Shown here: positions 54,509 through 63,680 of the stretch, piece by piece
Numbering within the stretch: position 1 is the first letter of the stretch
How the letters are laid out: the number at the start of each line of letters is the position of its first letter
Assembly (NCBI RefSeq): GCF_021166585.1
Contig: NZ_JAJOZE010000009.1
Coordinates: 62,001-126,000 of the forward strand
Length of the DNA: 64,000 nucleotides
Direction of reading: 5' to 3'
Source: Metabacillus kandeliae
GTDB lineage: Bacteria > Bacillota > Bacilli > Bacillales > Bacillaceae
The notes under the pieces: model-generated
The model's input: only the letters and a program-made list of their open reading frames with translations
Database searches by the model: none
What the model was told of the DNA's origin: nothing
Translations under genes and position numbers: made by a program

Positions 54509-55861
54509 ATGAGAAGAATCATGATTGCCGGCACGGAAAGCGGGGCAGGGAAAACCACCATCACCTTAGCCATCATGGCTGCTCTCATAAAAAAAGGATG
54601 GAAGGTGCAGGGCTTTAAATGCGGACCTGATTACATCGATCCTGCCTTTCACACAGAAGTTACCGGACGGCCATCCCGCAATCTGGACAGCTGGATGCTG
54701 AACAAATCCACCCTTCTTGATGTTTTTCATCACGGCATGCAAGGAGCAGATATAGCAGTTATAGAAGGTGTGATGGGGCTGTTTGACGGAAAGAATCCCT
54801 TCAATAATGAGGGGTCTACAGCAGAGATCAGCTCTTTGACCAAAACTCCTGTCCTCTTATGTCTTGACTGCTGGGCGATGGGGAGAAGCGCAGCTGCTGT
54901 TGTAAAAGGATTTCAGTCGTTTGACAGCACTGTCAAAATTGGGGGAGTCATTGTTAACAAAGCTGCCGGAGAAGGGCACTATCAAATGATCAAGACCGCC
55001 GTTGAAAAGGAATGCGGACTGCCTGTGATCGGTTATTTTCCGAATGACCTTGAACTTTCCATGCCTGAGCGACACCTAGGACTTGTTCAGGCTGCCGAAA
55101 ATCAGGACTTGGCTGCCCTCTTTAACAAACTTGCTGAGCAGGCACTAAAAACCATCAATCTTGACCTGCTCTTTGAAATCTCGCAAAAAGGAAATTTTCC
55201 TGCGGAAAAGTCCATTTTCACTTGCAAAAAGGAACCCTTGGCAGCCATTGCAGTGGCGAGAGATAAAGCCTTCAGCTTTTACTACGAAGAGAACCTGGAA
55301 TTACTGGAAGCTTGCGGCGCAAAAATTCTTCCCTTTTCACCGCTGGAAGGAGAAAAAGTGCCATCTGGCGCTGCCGGCATCTATCTCGGCGGAGGCTATC
55401 CCGAAATTTTCGCCAATGAACTTTCCAATGCAAAGGAAACCATTGCTTCAATAAAACAGGCTTATGAAAAAGGAATGCCGATCCTCGCAGAATGCGGCGG
55501 CTTTATGTACCTGACAGAAGAGCTGGAAACAGCTGAAGGGCAGGTTTATAAAATGGCCGGCCTGATTCCGGGCAGAGCCAAGATGGAAAAGCAGCTCCAA
55601 GCCCTCGGCTACCTTGAAGCAGCAGGATTAGAAGGCAGCACGCTTTTGCCTGAAGGCATGGCCATAAGAGGGCATGTATACCATCATTCTCAGTACGAAG
55701 GTCCTTCTAAGAAAGCAGCCTATAAAATAAAGGAATCACCTGCTGGATTCACACAGAAAAACCTGATGGCAGGGTACGCGCATTTTCATTTTGCTTCAAA
55801 CCCTGAATTTCCCCAAAACTTTGTGGGGCTCTGCCTCAAAGCAGCAGGCAAAGAAGTGTAA
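54509..55861 (+). CDS. cobB: Cobyrinate a,c-diamide synthase
   Basis: 450 residues (CobB/CbiA). P-loop AGTESGAGKTT at about 7-17, substrate segment KCGPDYIDPAFH, and a C-terminal class I glutamine amidotransferase domain with GGGYPEIFANEL and the Cys of AECGGFMYL. Amidates carboxylates a and c of the corrin ring. It is isolated from other corrin genes, and no cobalamin riboswitch is visible upstream, so it may belong to a scattered pathway or serve corrinoid remodelling; a related coenzyme amidase role cannot be excluded. ATG after AGGGGG. Confidence 0.92.
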   Translation: MRRIMIAGTESGAGKTTITLAIMAALIKKGWKVQGFKCGPDYIDPAFHTEVTGRPSRNLDSWMLNKSTLLDVFHHGMQGADIAVIEGVMGLFDGKNPFNNEGSTAEISSLTKTPVLLCLDCWAMGRSAAAVVKGFQSFDSTVKIGGVIVNKAAGEGHYQMIKTAVEKECGLPVIGYFPNDLELSMPERHLGLVQAAENQDLAALFNKLAEQALKTINLDLLFEISQKGNFPAEKSIFTCKKEPLAAIAVARDKAFSFYYEENLELLEACGAKILPFSPLEGEKVPSGAAGIYLGGGYPEIFANELSNAKETIASIKQAYEKGMPILAECGGFMYLTEELETAEGQVYKMAGLIPGRAKMEKQLQALGYLEAAGLEGSTLLPEGMAIRGHVYHHSQYEGPSKKAAYKIKESPAGFTQKNLMAGYAHFHFASNPEFPQNFVGLCLKAAGKEV

Positions 55862-55915
55862 AAGATATTGAAATAGGGTAAATAGCACCCATACAAAGAT
55901 ACATGAGGGATTAAA

Positions 55916-56067
55916 ATGCGAAAACTTCTGTTTCAATCTGTTACAAAAGCACCACGATCCTTCACGAAGATCAGAACGGTACTCTGAAGCTCATCCACTT
56001 AGGTGAAAAAGCTCACTCCATTCTTTACTATAAAGGCTCCCGCAGAAGAAAATGGGCGCGACAATGA
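55916..56067 (+). pseudogene. Possible frameshifted small gene
   Basis: ATG 55916 opens a 23-codon frame (MRKLLFQSVTKAP..). The -1 frame, open to TGA 56067, gives a protein-like stretch (TTILHEDQNGTLKLIHLGEK, then LYYKGSRRRKW). One base change in length near 55952 would join them into about 50 residues. A strong terminator follows at once. Family not recognised. Confidence 0.35.
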
Positions 56068-56103
56068 AAAAACAAGCCGGAGCAACCGGCTTGTTTTTTT
56101 ACG
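56066..56103. terminator. Bidirectional terminator
   Basis: AAAAAACAAGCCGG / CCGGCTTGTTTTTT. Confidence 0.93.
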
Positions 56104-56108
56104 GGGCA

Positions 56109-56600
56109 TTATTCCCCAGTCAATAAATACTTTTCACTGACCCAGCCTTTCACATGGTTATACCCAACCAGGCCCCAGCCATTTTTCCATTCATGGACAG
56201 TGACCTTTTTTCCTTTTGGAATGACAAGAAGCACCTTATTGGATGTACTCGGACCAGTTCTTAAATTAAGATTTGTCTTTGTAACAGCATAGCCGACAAC
56301 AGGCAAGAGGTACTTCGAAGAAATATAAGCCGTTTTTCCTTTCCAATGAACAGATGTCCAGCCATTTGAATAGATTCTGATAATCTCTACTTTTTCTTCC
56401 TTATTCAATGAGCCGACCACTTTCGACTTAACGGATGCTGCCGCTCTGATATTTAAATGATCCACCTTTGACTCATACGTATAGGCAGCAGATGCTTCAG
56501 CTGTCTGAGATTGATTGAACGGAAGATTAAAAGAAGCCTGTGCGGCAAGAATTCCAAGAGATAGTGTGCCAATGCTGATAGCTTTTGTAAGTTTTTTCAT
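56109..56600 (-). CDS. Secreted protein with two SH3b domains
   Basis: 163 residues. Signal peptide about 1-37 (cleavage near AEA-SA), then two bacterial SH3 repeats (about 40-98 and 107-161), each with the LNIRA/LNLRTGPS and GW-hydrophobic pattern. No catalytic domain, so it probably binds the cell wall. The SH3b units resemble those of the amidase at 4.7 kb. 56601-56902 upstream holds its promoter region and nothing else recognisable. ATG after AAGGAGG. Confidence 0.88.
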   Translation of the reverse strand: MKKLTKAISIGTLSLGILAAQASFNLPFNQSQTAEASAAYTYESKVDHLNIRAAASVKSKVVGSLNKEEKVEIIRIYSNGWTSVHWKGKTAYISSKYLLPVVGYAVTKTNLNLRTGPSTSNKVLLVIPKGKKVTVHEWKNGWGLVGYNHVKGWVSEKYLLTGE

Positions 56601-56902
56601 TTTTTGTTCCTCCTTGTTTTTTGTTAGAGGATTAGGGAGATAGCTGGCTTTCTGCTTTTTTGTGTTTAGGCGGGTCTCTGTCCTTTAGAGCTTTAACCAG
56701 GGGCCAGGTGTAAGAGACCTAGCGGCCAGTCCTTTTCCTCCATACGCACATGTAACGAAGAACCCCGCCAGATTGTTTCAAAAAATTCTCAAATTCTTCC
56801 CTCAATCATTTACCCTGCAAAATAAACGGGTTTTCAGCTATACTTTAAAAGCAGCCTGCTGCTGCAGGCAATAACCGATATATGAAGGTGACGTTTAGTA
56901 TC

Positions 56903-57808
56903 ATGACATTCATTCTTGTAGTTCTTCCTATTTTTTGTATTTTCCTCTTAGGCTTCATAGGCAAAAAAATGATGAATTTTGATGTGAAAAGCTTGTCCAA
57001 AATGGCGCTATTTCTCATGACGCCAGTGCTTGCTTTCCGTACATTTTATGAAAATGCGCTTTCTTGGAATTATTTCTATTTTGCTATTTTCCTTATATTG
57101 CTTTGCGGTGTACTTATCCTCTTAAACTATGTGATTGGATTTATGAGAGGGTGGGATTCTTCCAGCATCTGCAGTTCCATTTTGTCTTCTGCTTTTATGA
57201 ATAACGGGAATTATGGAACACCTGTAGTTTTATTTGTTTTCGGAAAAGCCGGGTTAAATTTCGCGGTGATTCTGATGGTTATTCAGCAGCTGATTATGTG
57301 TACCATCGGCTTGTATTATGCCGCAAAGGGAAGTCTTGATCCTGAACGGAAAGTTTCTCCTCTAAAGGAAATTTTCAGAATGCCGATTGTATACGGAGCA
57401 GTGCTTGGACTGCTTTGTCAAATCTTTTCTGTTGGAATCAGTCCTGATATGTATACAGCCATCAGCATGGTGGCAGATTCCACCATCCCGACGGTCATGA
57501 TCATCCTGGGCATGCAGCTTGCTGATATTTCTTTAAAAAAGCTGGAAAAGGAAAGGCTCGCCTATTCGCTTATTTTAAAGATGGCGATTTCTCCTATAGC
57601 TGCTTTTGTTATCGCTTCTTTTTTGCCTGTCGATCATATGGTGAAACAAATCATGGTGATCACGGCTGCCATGCCGACGGCTGCCAATACCACTATGTAC
57701 GCGCTTCAATTTAATACGAAGCCTGAATTTGTGTCGAGCGCCACTCTGCTCAGCACACTGCTGAGCATTGTCGCTCTTCCCATTGTGATCTCGCTTGCTC
57801 TGCTGTAA
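56903..57808 (+). CDS. AEC (auxin efflux carrier) family transporter
   Basis: About 301 residues with ten membrane helices; NYGTPVVLFVFG and the C-terminal PTAANTTMYALQF are characteristic of the family's two helix-hairpin crossover regions. Family members move malate, malonate or other organic acids, so the substrate is open. The ATG at 56903 has GAAGGTG 11 nt upstream; ATG 56882, seven codons earlier, has no site. Terminator GATGC/GCGTC with T run follows. Confidence 0.85.
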   Translation: MTFILVVLPIFCIFLLGFIGKKMMNFDVKSLSKMALFLMTPVLAFRTFYENALSWNYFYFAIFLILLCGVLILLNYVIGFMRGWDSSSICSSILSSAFMNNGNYGTPVVLFVFGKAGLNFAVILMVIQQLIMCTIGLYYAAKGSLDPERKVSPLKEIFRMPIVYGAVLGLLCQIFSVGISPDMYTAISMVADSTIPTVMIILGMQLADISLKKLEKERLAYSLILKMAISPIAAFVIASFLPVDHMVKQIMVITAAMPTAANTTMYALQFNTKPEFVSSATLLSTLLSIVALPIVISLALL

Positions 57809-57838
57809 GATGCTTTAATAAGGCGTCTTTTTTTTCTG
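57808..57838 (+). terminator. Intrinsic terminator
   Basis: AGATGC-TTTAATAAG-GCGTCT (one G-U pair), then eight T. Confidence 0.75.
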
Positions 57839-57881
57839 AAAATTTCAGAAACAAGCTGTAAACATTGGAGGAGAAGCAGAT

Positions 57882-58772
57882 ATGACAATGGATATGGTAA
57901 TCAAAAAATTGAGCGAATGCAGGATTGATGAAGCGCTGGATGCGTGGAACGGAGGATTTAGCGATTATTATTCTCCTATTAAAATGACATCCTTGCAATT
58001 TATCGGCAGAATGGGGACGCTGAGCCTTTCCCCTGACCACTCTTATGTTGCTTTTCAGAATGATCTTCCAGCAGGGATTGTTCTGAATGGATTAAGCATC
58101 ATTAAAGGCAAAAAGCATGCATGGAACGGCGGAACAAGCGTAAAGCCGGACTTCCGTTCCTACGGTGTTGGAAGAGAGCTGATTAAGAAGAGTCTGGAAA
58201 TGTATGAAGCGGAAGGGGCGGACAGAGTAACTCTTGAAGCATTCGCTGTGAATGAACGGGCAATCAGACTGTATGAGCGGCTGGGATACCGTTATGAAGA
58301 TACACTGCTATTCCTGGAAAATAGGAAAGCACTAAAGGAGAATCCTTTTGGGAGCGCATCCGGTTATACAATTGAGAAGGACTCAGTTAATGAAGCGGTC
58401 TCTCTCCCATTTTACAATACTGATGTTCCATGGCAGACACATGGACCTTTTACTGCCAATGGACTAGCTTTAATTGCTTTTGATCAAAAAGGAATACCTG
58501 CTGCCTATGCTTTGCTTCAGAAGAAATACGGAGAAGAAGGCGATCTTTCTGATGTCATCTTATTTCACTGCCAGGCAAGAGATAATGAACAGGAGCCCGT
58601 TATAGCATTGCTCAACTCCGCTTTCCCTGCAGGAAAGGTGTACCGCCAGTCTACTTTTAATCTGCCTGCTTCAAGTCCTGCAGCCAAACTGCTTGAAAAA
58701 GCAGGGTTTACCGAAGGAATTTCACCTGGAGGCACGCCGCAGAAGCAGGTGTTCATGATAAAAGAAAAGTAG
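57882..58772 (+). CDS. GNAT-family acetyltransferase with second degenerate domain
   Basis: 296 residues. The N-terminal half (about 1-150) has a clear GNAT core: VKPDFRSYGVGRELIKKSLEMY (acetyl-CoA loop RSYGVG) and NERAIRLYERLGYRYE. The C-terminal half (about 165-296) looks like a second, weakened GNAT fold ending in AAKLLEKAGF. Acceptor unknown. ATG after TTGGAGGAG; 17 bp before the broken paiB gene, a likely operon. Confidence 0.83.
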   Translation: MTMDMVIKKLSECRIDEALDAWNGGFSDYYSPIKMTSLQFIGRMGTLSLSPDHSYVAFQNDLPAGIVLNGLSIIKGKKHAWNGGTSVKPDFRSYGVGRELIKKSLEMYEAEGADRVTLEAFAVNERAIRLYERLGYRYEDTLLFLENRKALKENPFGSASGYTIEKDSVNEAVSLPFYNTDVPWQTHGPFTANGLALIAFDQKGIPAAYALLQKKYGEEGDLSDVILFHCQARDNEQEPVIALLNSAFPAGKVYRQSTFNLPASSPAAKLLEKAGFTEGISPGGTPQKQVFMIKEK

Positions 58773-58789
58773 AAAAGGAGCTTTGAAGC

Positions 58790-59395
58790 ATGTATACGCC
58801 TAAGGAATTTGCCTTAACAGATCGTGCTCTGATTCAACAGTTTATGGAGGTGCATAACTTTGCCGCTTTAATTTCACAGGATGGTGGAGAGCCTATAGCG
58901 ACCCATTTGCCGCTTAGCTTGAATCGGAAGGAAAACTGCCTGTATGATCATTTTGCAAGGGCAAACAGGCAGTGGCAAACCATTTCCGGACAGACCGCCT
59001 TCGCGATTTTTTAAGGGCCTCACGCTTACATTTCTCCCTCGTGGTATGAAACAGGTACTGCTGTTCCAACCTGGAATTATGTGAGTGTTCATGCTTATGG
59101 GAAGCTTGAAATGATAGAAGATGAGGGGCAATTGATGCAATACTTAGAGGCATTGATTACCATTCATGAAGCCCAGGATAGCTCCTATCAGTTTCAGCAG
59201 CTTCCAGAAGGGTATGCTGAAAAAATGCTGAAAGGAATTGTTGGCTTTTCACTGAAAATCGACAGGCTTGAAGGCAAAGCAAAGCTGAGTCAGAATCATC
59301 CCAAAGCGCGTCAAGAGCTTGTTGCCGATCAGCTGAAGAAAGCTGGCGGGGAAAACCAGCTGGCCATCGCTGAGTGGATGGAGAAGAATATGTAA
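58790..59395 (+). pseudogene. paiB: paiB-like FMN-binding regulator with in-frame stop
   Basis: A single reading frame of 202 codons is interrupted only by TAA at 59012-59014. Upstream part (74 codons): MYTPKEFALTD, ATHLPLSL, HFARANRQWQT. The frame then continues GPHAYISPSWYE, VPTWNYVSVHAYG, KGIVGFSLKI, LSQNHPKAR, IAEWMEKNM. In PaiB proteins the position reads FQGPHAYISP, so TAA replaces an expected CAA (Gln): one C-to-T change. PaiB acts in repression of sporulation and protease genes. An internal start at 59081 would give a truncated protein without the FMN site. A sequencing error is the main alternative. Confidence 0.88.
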
Positions 59396-59427
59396 CAAAA
59401 AAAAGCGGCGTTGGCCGCTTTTTTTAT
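59396..59427. terminator. Bidirectional terminator
   Basis: AAAAAAAGCGGC-GTTG-GCCGCTTTTTTT. Confidence 0.92.
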
Positions 59428-59645
59428 ACTTGCTGAACTTCTTCCGTTTCCATCCCGTGCTGGCTTAGTGCCTGAATCATTAATTCCGGGGCAATAACAA
59501 GCCCGTCATACATGACCCGAATGCTGCCTGTTTTGATATCAATCAGCACTCTTTCAATTCCATGAGTTTTCGTCAATCGGTTTTCAATCATTTCGATTTT
59601 TTCTAATGTTAAAGGCTCTTTTACCTGAATAATAGTTGAACGCAT
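59424..59645 (-). CDS. Small HMA-like fold protein without the metal-binding CxxC
   Basis: 73 residues with the beta-alpha-beta-beta-alpha-beta pattern of heavy-metal-associated domains (LEKIEMIENRLTKTHGIERVLIDI, GSIRVMYDG, PELMIQALSQHGM). There is no Cys at all, so copper binding of the usual kind is excluded. Function unknown. ATG follows a GGGAG site; the stop overlaps a shared terminator. Confidence 0.7.
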   Translation of the reverse strand: MRSTIIQVKEPLTLEKIEMIENRLTKTHGIERVLIDIKTGSIRVMYDGLVIAPELMIQALSQHGMETEEVQQV

Positions 59646-59721
59646 ACTTTTTTCTCCCTCGAATTTACTTCACCAAAAGACCTATACCCTATTTAGTTGA
59701 AAAATATGCCGAAAGAGATAA

Positions 59722-59758
59722 AAAAAAGCAGACTCTTTTAAAAGAGCCTGCTGTTCTG
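59722..59758 (-). terminator. Terminator of the SDR gene
   Basis: Minus strand AGCAGGCTCTTTT / AAAAGAGTCTGCT then TTTTTT. Confidence 0.88.
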
Positions 59759-59764
59759 TCATTT

Positions 59765-60520
59765 TCATTTCTTTGGACCAGCATATGGATAGATAGGTCC
59801 TTTCAGCTGGAACTCATAGGTTTCGGCATCCACAATACCTACAGTGTGCGGGCTGTCATAAAGATCCAGCATAAATCCTGCCATTTCTTTTGCTGTGTGG
59901 AATTTCGGCAGGTTATTGTAATCAAAGTTTTCTTCTTCTCTTGCCCGGCCGGCAAATTCTGTTTCGGTCGCTGCAGGGGCGAGCACCTTCGCCTGCATTT
60001 TTGCTCCCTTATCCTGGAGCTCCTGAGCAAGGCCCTCTGTCAGAGCACTCACATAGAATTTAGTAGCGCAATAGGCAACTGCATCCGCCACAACGGTATA
60101 GCCGCCTCTTGAAGAGATATTAATAATCTGTGTGCCTTCTTTGTCTGCATAGTCTCTCACGAATAGAGAAGTTAAGATGGTGAGTGATTCAATGTTAAGA
60201 TGAAGCATGCTTTGAATTTTATTCAAATCCTGTTCCCCAATGGGAGCATAATTGCCAAACCCCGCATTATTAATCCATGTTTCAATGTCATATTCCTGCA
60301 GGCTTTCATACAGTTTATAAGCATTTGCCGCATCGGCAAGGTCAATTTCCCTAATAATGACTTCAAGGTTCGGATTCATCTTCGCAACATCAGCTTTTAC
60401 CTCTTCAAGCTTGTCCGCTCTGCGTGCTGCAATAATTAAATTTTTTCCGCGCTCAGCAAAGGCTAAAGCCGTCTCATATCCTATTCCGGAACTTGCACCT
60501 GTAATCACAGTGTATTTCAT
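59765..60520 (-). CDS. SDR-family oxidoreductase (YqjQ-like)
   Basis: 251 residues from ATG 60520 (AAGGAGGAGAG). Classical short-chain dehydrogenase: cofactor motif TGASSGIG at about 7-14, NNAG in WINNAGFG, Ser in INISSRGG, and Tyr-Lys in YCATKFY. Arg residues after the first strand (AARRADK) favour NADP. Substrate unknown. Single gene. Confidence 0.9.
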   Translation of the reverse strand: MKYTVITGASSGIGYETALAFAERGKNLIIAARRADKLEEVKADVAKMNPNLEVIIREIDLADAANAYKLYESLQEYDIETWINNAGFGNYAPIGEQDLNKIQSMLHLNIESLTILTSLFVRDYADKEGTQIINISSRGGYTVVADAVAYCATKFYVSALTEGLAQELQDKGAKMQAKVLAPAATETEFAGRAREEENFDYNNLPKFHTAKEMAGFMLDLYDSPHTVGIVDAETYEFQLKGPIYPYAGPKK

Positions 60521-60752
60521 TATCTCTCCTCCTTGGTCGTCTCCAGAGTTATTACACAATCAAATTATAAGGGATAGAGTTAACTGTAAGTCAAACAAAG
60601 GCATTGGATGAATGTTCTATGAAAAGTGTTGGTGAATAATCTTTCAAAAAGAGCTTAAAAGAGGCATAATGAATACAACATAGTCAGAATTTTATGTACA
60701 ATAAAAGAGGGAATGAACTTTTACATACGCATTAAATAAAGGGGATGATTGG

Positions 60753-61301
60753 ATGAATCATATTGTAGCTATTTCAGGCAGTCCGTCTGCAGAATCAAGG
60801 TCAGCTATCGTTCTGCAGCATTTAAAGCATGTGCTTGAACGGGAAGGACACAAGGTCACAGAAGTATCTGTACTTGATTTTGATCCGAAAGTGCTGATTA
60901 ATGCTGAATATAATCACCCTTCATTGAGGGAGGCGTCAGAAGCAATTCAGCAGTCACAAGGAGTCATTATTGCATCGCCTGTATATAAAGCAGCCTATTC
61001 CGGTGTATTAAAATGTCTGCTTGATCTCATGCCGCAGGATTGCCTGAAGGACAAAGCAGTGCTTCCGTTAATGATCGGCGGCAGCCAGGCTCATCTGCTT
61101 GCCATTGACTATTCATTGAAGCCGCTGCTTGCAGCCCTGCATGCCCAGACGATCTTGCGGGGAGTGTACCTGACAGATTCACAAATCGATAAAACCAATG
61201 TACTGGATCCCATTCTTGATGAGGATCTGGAGGAGCGGCTGAAGAATCAGCTGCAGCAGTTTATTGCTATAGCAAATAAAATCTCGCAAATTCACGAGTA
61301 G
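60753..61301 (+). CDS. ssuE: NADPH-dependent FMN reductase (SsuE type)
   Basis: 182 residues, flavodoxin-like: SGSPSAESRSAIVLQHL (FMN phosphate), ASPVYKAAYSGVLKCLLDLMP, and GGSQAHLLAIDYSLKPLLAALHAQTILRGVY in the C-terminal half, typical of SsuE. It supplies FMNH2 to two-component monooxygenases such as SsuD; no ssuABCD gene is adjacent, so the partner is elsewhere or is an LLM enzyme. ATG after AAGGGGATG. Confidence 0.87.
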   Translation: MNHIVAISGSPSAESRSAIVLQHLKHVLEREGHKVTEVSVLDFDPKVLINAEYNHPSLREASEAIQQSQGVIIASPVYKAAYSGVLKCLLDLMPQDCLKDKAVLPLMIGGSQAHLLAIDYSLKPLLAALHAQTILRGVYLTDSQIDKTNVLDPILDEDLEERLKNQLQQFIAIANKISQIHE

Positions 61302-61305
61302 CATG

Positions 61306-61337
61306 ATAGCCGGCAAGCATTGCTTGCCGGCTTTTTG
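61306..61337 (+). terminator. Intrinsic terminator
   Basis: AGCCGGCAAGCA / TGCTTGCCGGCTTTTT. Confidence 0.9.
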
Positions 61338-61435
61338 CTGCCTTTTTAAAACTGCTGAATTAAGGCTTCCTGCCCAGCCAATCCTCTGGAACAGCATATA
61401 ATACTGTATTAAGCGAAAAGACAGGGGATGAGGGA

Positions 61436-62026
61436 ATGTTCCCGGAAAATGAAAAGGAGGCTTTTCAAAAGCTGTTTTCTGAAAAAAGCCTTGGGCGGCA
61501 TCAGGAAACAAGCCGGTTTTTGAGTGCGGCGGAAATTGGGGCAATCCATGCCTGGATTGCTGAAATGGCACAGCACAAGCTGCTGCTGCATAAATTGCAG
61601 GCTTGCAAAAAAATACTGCAGCTTCAGTCTCCTGTGCTCGGCAATGGAATGAACCGGATTGTTTTTGACCTTCAAAATGGAACTGTATTAAAGGTAGCCT
61701 TGTCAGAATGGGGGTACCGCAGCAATGAAACTGAAGCGCAAATTTACCGGGATGGGGCAAATATCCTGAAAAAACATCTCTGCCCTGTTTATGAATCAGG
61801 CCACGGATGGATTATTATGCAAAAGATGATGAGGAAGGTCCCCATGAGCCTGGTTCACGTCAGGGCCCTTGTAGAGCTGGAAGTGAAGTTCTTGTTTAAT
61901 GGCATTCTGCCCGTTGATTTAAGGCTTGCCAATACCGCTCTCTCAGAACAGGATGAAATAGTTGTGATTGATTATGGAATGTTTATTAAAGGCTTTGACA
62001 GTCCGTATTTTAAGAAAAAAGGATAA
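61436..62026 (+). CDS. Protein-kinase-fold protein, minimal and atypical
   Basis: 196 residues. A helical N-terminal region (about 1-65) is followed by a small kinase-like core: GNGMNRIVFDL (glycine-rich loop), VLKVAL (Lys), ETEAQIYRDG (Glu helix), WIIMQKM (hinge), PVDLRLANTAL (catalytic Asp..Asn position) and VVIDYGMF (metal-binding Asp). Much shorter than normal kinases and missing the C-terminal lobe after DYG, like the YrzF-type bacterial proteins. Activity uncertain. ATG follows AGGGGATG. Confidence 0.65.
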   Translation: MFPENEKEAFQKLFSEKSLGRHQETSRFLSAAEIGAIHAWIAEMAQHKLLLHKLQACKKILQLQSPVLGNGMNRIVFDLQNGTVLKVALSEWGYRSNETEAQIYRDGANILKKHLCPVYESGHGWIIMQKMMRKVPMSLVHVRALVELEVKFLFNGILPVDLRLANTALSEQDEIVVIDYGMFIKGFDSPYFKKKG

Positions 62027-62061
62027 TCCTCCCGTTTTCCGCGGAGGATTATCCTTTTTTG
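62021..62061. terminator. Long bidirectional terminator
   Basis: GGATAATCCTCC / GGAGGATTATCC perfect 12-bp arms, then TTTTTT. Confidence 0.94.
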
Positions 62062-62076
62062 AATTCTATATTCAGC

Positions 62077-63435
62077 TTAAGATCGGATTTTTCGGGATTT
62101 TCCTAGAGCTTTCGGATAAAAGAACGATGCTGCTGCCAATACGGCGAGAATGATTAGGCAGACAGTAGTGCCGATCGCATTTTGTTTATTGAAAACAAAG
62201 GATATGAAAATAAGGATCAATGCGAGACTGGCTGCAATGGTTGTAAATGGAGCCCATTTCATCTTGAAAAAAGGGGCAGACGGATAGCTTTTTCGAAGCT
62301 TCAGCTGTGCCATGCAAATGCCAAGCCAAAGCAAAAGAACGGTAAAACCAGGGATGGTCATTAAATAGCTGATCACTTCACCTGGTGTTTTGTAGGCAAG
62401 GAAAACGCCGATCAAAAGGCTTGCTGCTGTAAGTGCAATGCCGTTAATGGGAATTCCCTGCTTCGTAAGCCCGGCAAGTCTTTTTGGCGCTTCACCGTTC
62501 TGCGCCATGGAGAACAAGGTTCTCGACGTTGCATAAATACCGGAATTGGCTGCTGAAAGGACAGCCGTGAGCAATACAAAATTCATGACATGTGCAGCAC
62601 CAGGTATGCCTGTTGAGGTAAATACCTGCACAAAAGGACTGTCTTTGCCGGAAACCTCATTCCACGGAATCAGCCCGCAGATAATTAAAATCGGCAAAAT
62701 ATAAAACAGGATAACCCTGATGACAGTGCTTTTTATTACTTTTGGCAGCACTTTTTCAGCATCCTTCGTTTCTGTAACCGCAACACCGATCAGCTCTGCT
62801 CCGCCGTAGGAGAACATCACCACAAGAAAAGCACTCAGCATGCCGCCGGCCCCATTCGGGAAAAAGCCTCCATGTGCGGTATAGTTTCCGAGCGGATTTT
62901 CTACCGGGCTTGGAATCACACCGAAAATCATAAGTGCGCCGAGCAGAATAAAGAGCGTCAATGTAATAATCTTAATTCCGGCAAAATAAAATTCAAATTC
63001 GCCATAAAATTTTACTTGTATAAGGTTAATCGCAATCACAAAGATGGCGCAAAACAGTGCAAGCAGCCAAAGCGGCGCTGAAGCAAACCAGAATTGCAGA
63101 AAGCTTCCAGCAGCGAGAACCTCCACAACTGTAACGATAATCCAGTTGATCCAGTAGAGCCAGCCCATGATAAAGGAGGTTTGAGAGCCGAATGCTTTGG
63201 AAATAAGATGCTGCACATTATGATTTGGGAAGACGCTTGCCATCTCTGCAAGAGCAGACATCACAATAAACAGCAGCAGGCCGCCCAGCAGATAGGCGAA
63301 AACGACACTTGGCCCTGCGATATTCAAAGTATCTGAGCTGCCCTTAAAGATGCCTGTTCCAATCATTCCTGCCAAGGCGATAAATTGGACATGCCTCGGG
63401 AGCAGCCCTTTTTGCAATCTATTTTCTTGATCCAT
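62077..63435 (-). CDS. Amino-acid permease, APC superfamily (AAT type)
   Basis: 452 residues, 12 membrane helices. TM1 IALAGMIGTGIFKGSS and the TM6 segment SYGGAELIGVAVTETKD are the substrate and Na+/H+ site regions of the amino-acid transporter family; LSAANSGIYATSRTLFSMAQNGEAP follows. Close in style to Bacillus YbgF/YdgF/GabP-like permeases. Specificity cannot be read. ATG after GGAAAAGG-type site. Confidence 0.9.
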   Translation of the reverse strand: MDQENRLQKGLLPRHVQFIALAGMIGTGIFKGSSDTLNIAGPSVVFAYLLGGLLLFIVMSALAEMASVFPNHNVQHLISKAFGSQTSFIMGWLYWINWIIVTVVEVLAAGSFLQFWFASAPLWLLALFCAIFVIAINLIQVKFYGEFEFYFAGIKIITLTLFILLGALMIFGVIPSPVENPLGNYTAHGGFFPNGAGGMLSAFLVVMFSYGGAELIGVAVTETKDAEKVLPKVIKSTVIRVILFYILPILIICGLIPWNEVSGKDSPFVQVFTSTGIPGAAHVMNFVLLTAVLSAANSGIYATSRTLFSMAQNGEAPKRLAGLTKQGIPINGIALTAASLLIGVFLAYKTPGEVISYLMTIPGFTVLLLWLGICMAQLKLRKSYPSAPFFKMKWAPFTTIAASLALILIFISFVFNKQNAIGTTVCLIILAVLAAASFFYPKALGKSRKIRS

Positions 63436-63680
63436 TCCTTTTCCTGCCTTCCTGAAAAAATAAAAATAAGAATATTATACCACTTAAACGCTTTTATGCT
63501 TTTGTGCAGTTAAGCATTAAATATGTTACTAGTATAATAGCGCTATTGTTCACAGTCAATGATAAGGTGCGAATTCGAGGTGGGATGCATATAAATCCAA
63601 TTTTGCCCTAAAAAAGAGTAGAATAGGTTTTGTTCATAAAGATTGAGAAACGATATGGCATAGAAGAGCGGGGGAGAGCG

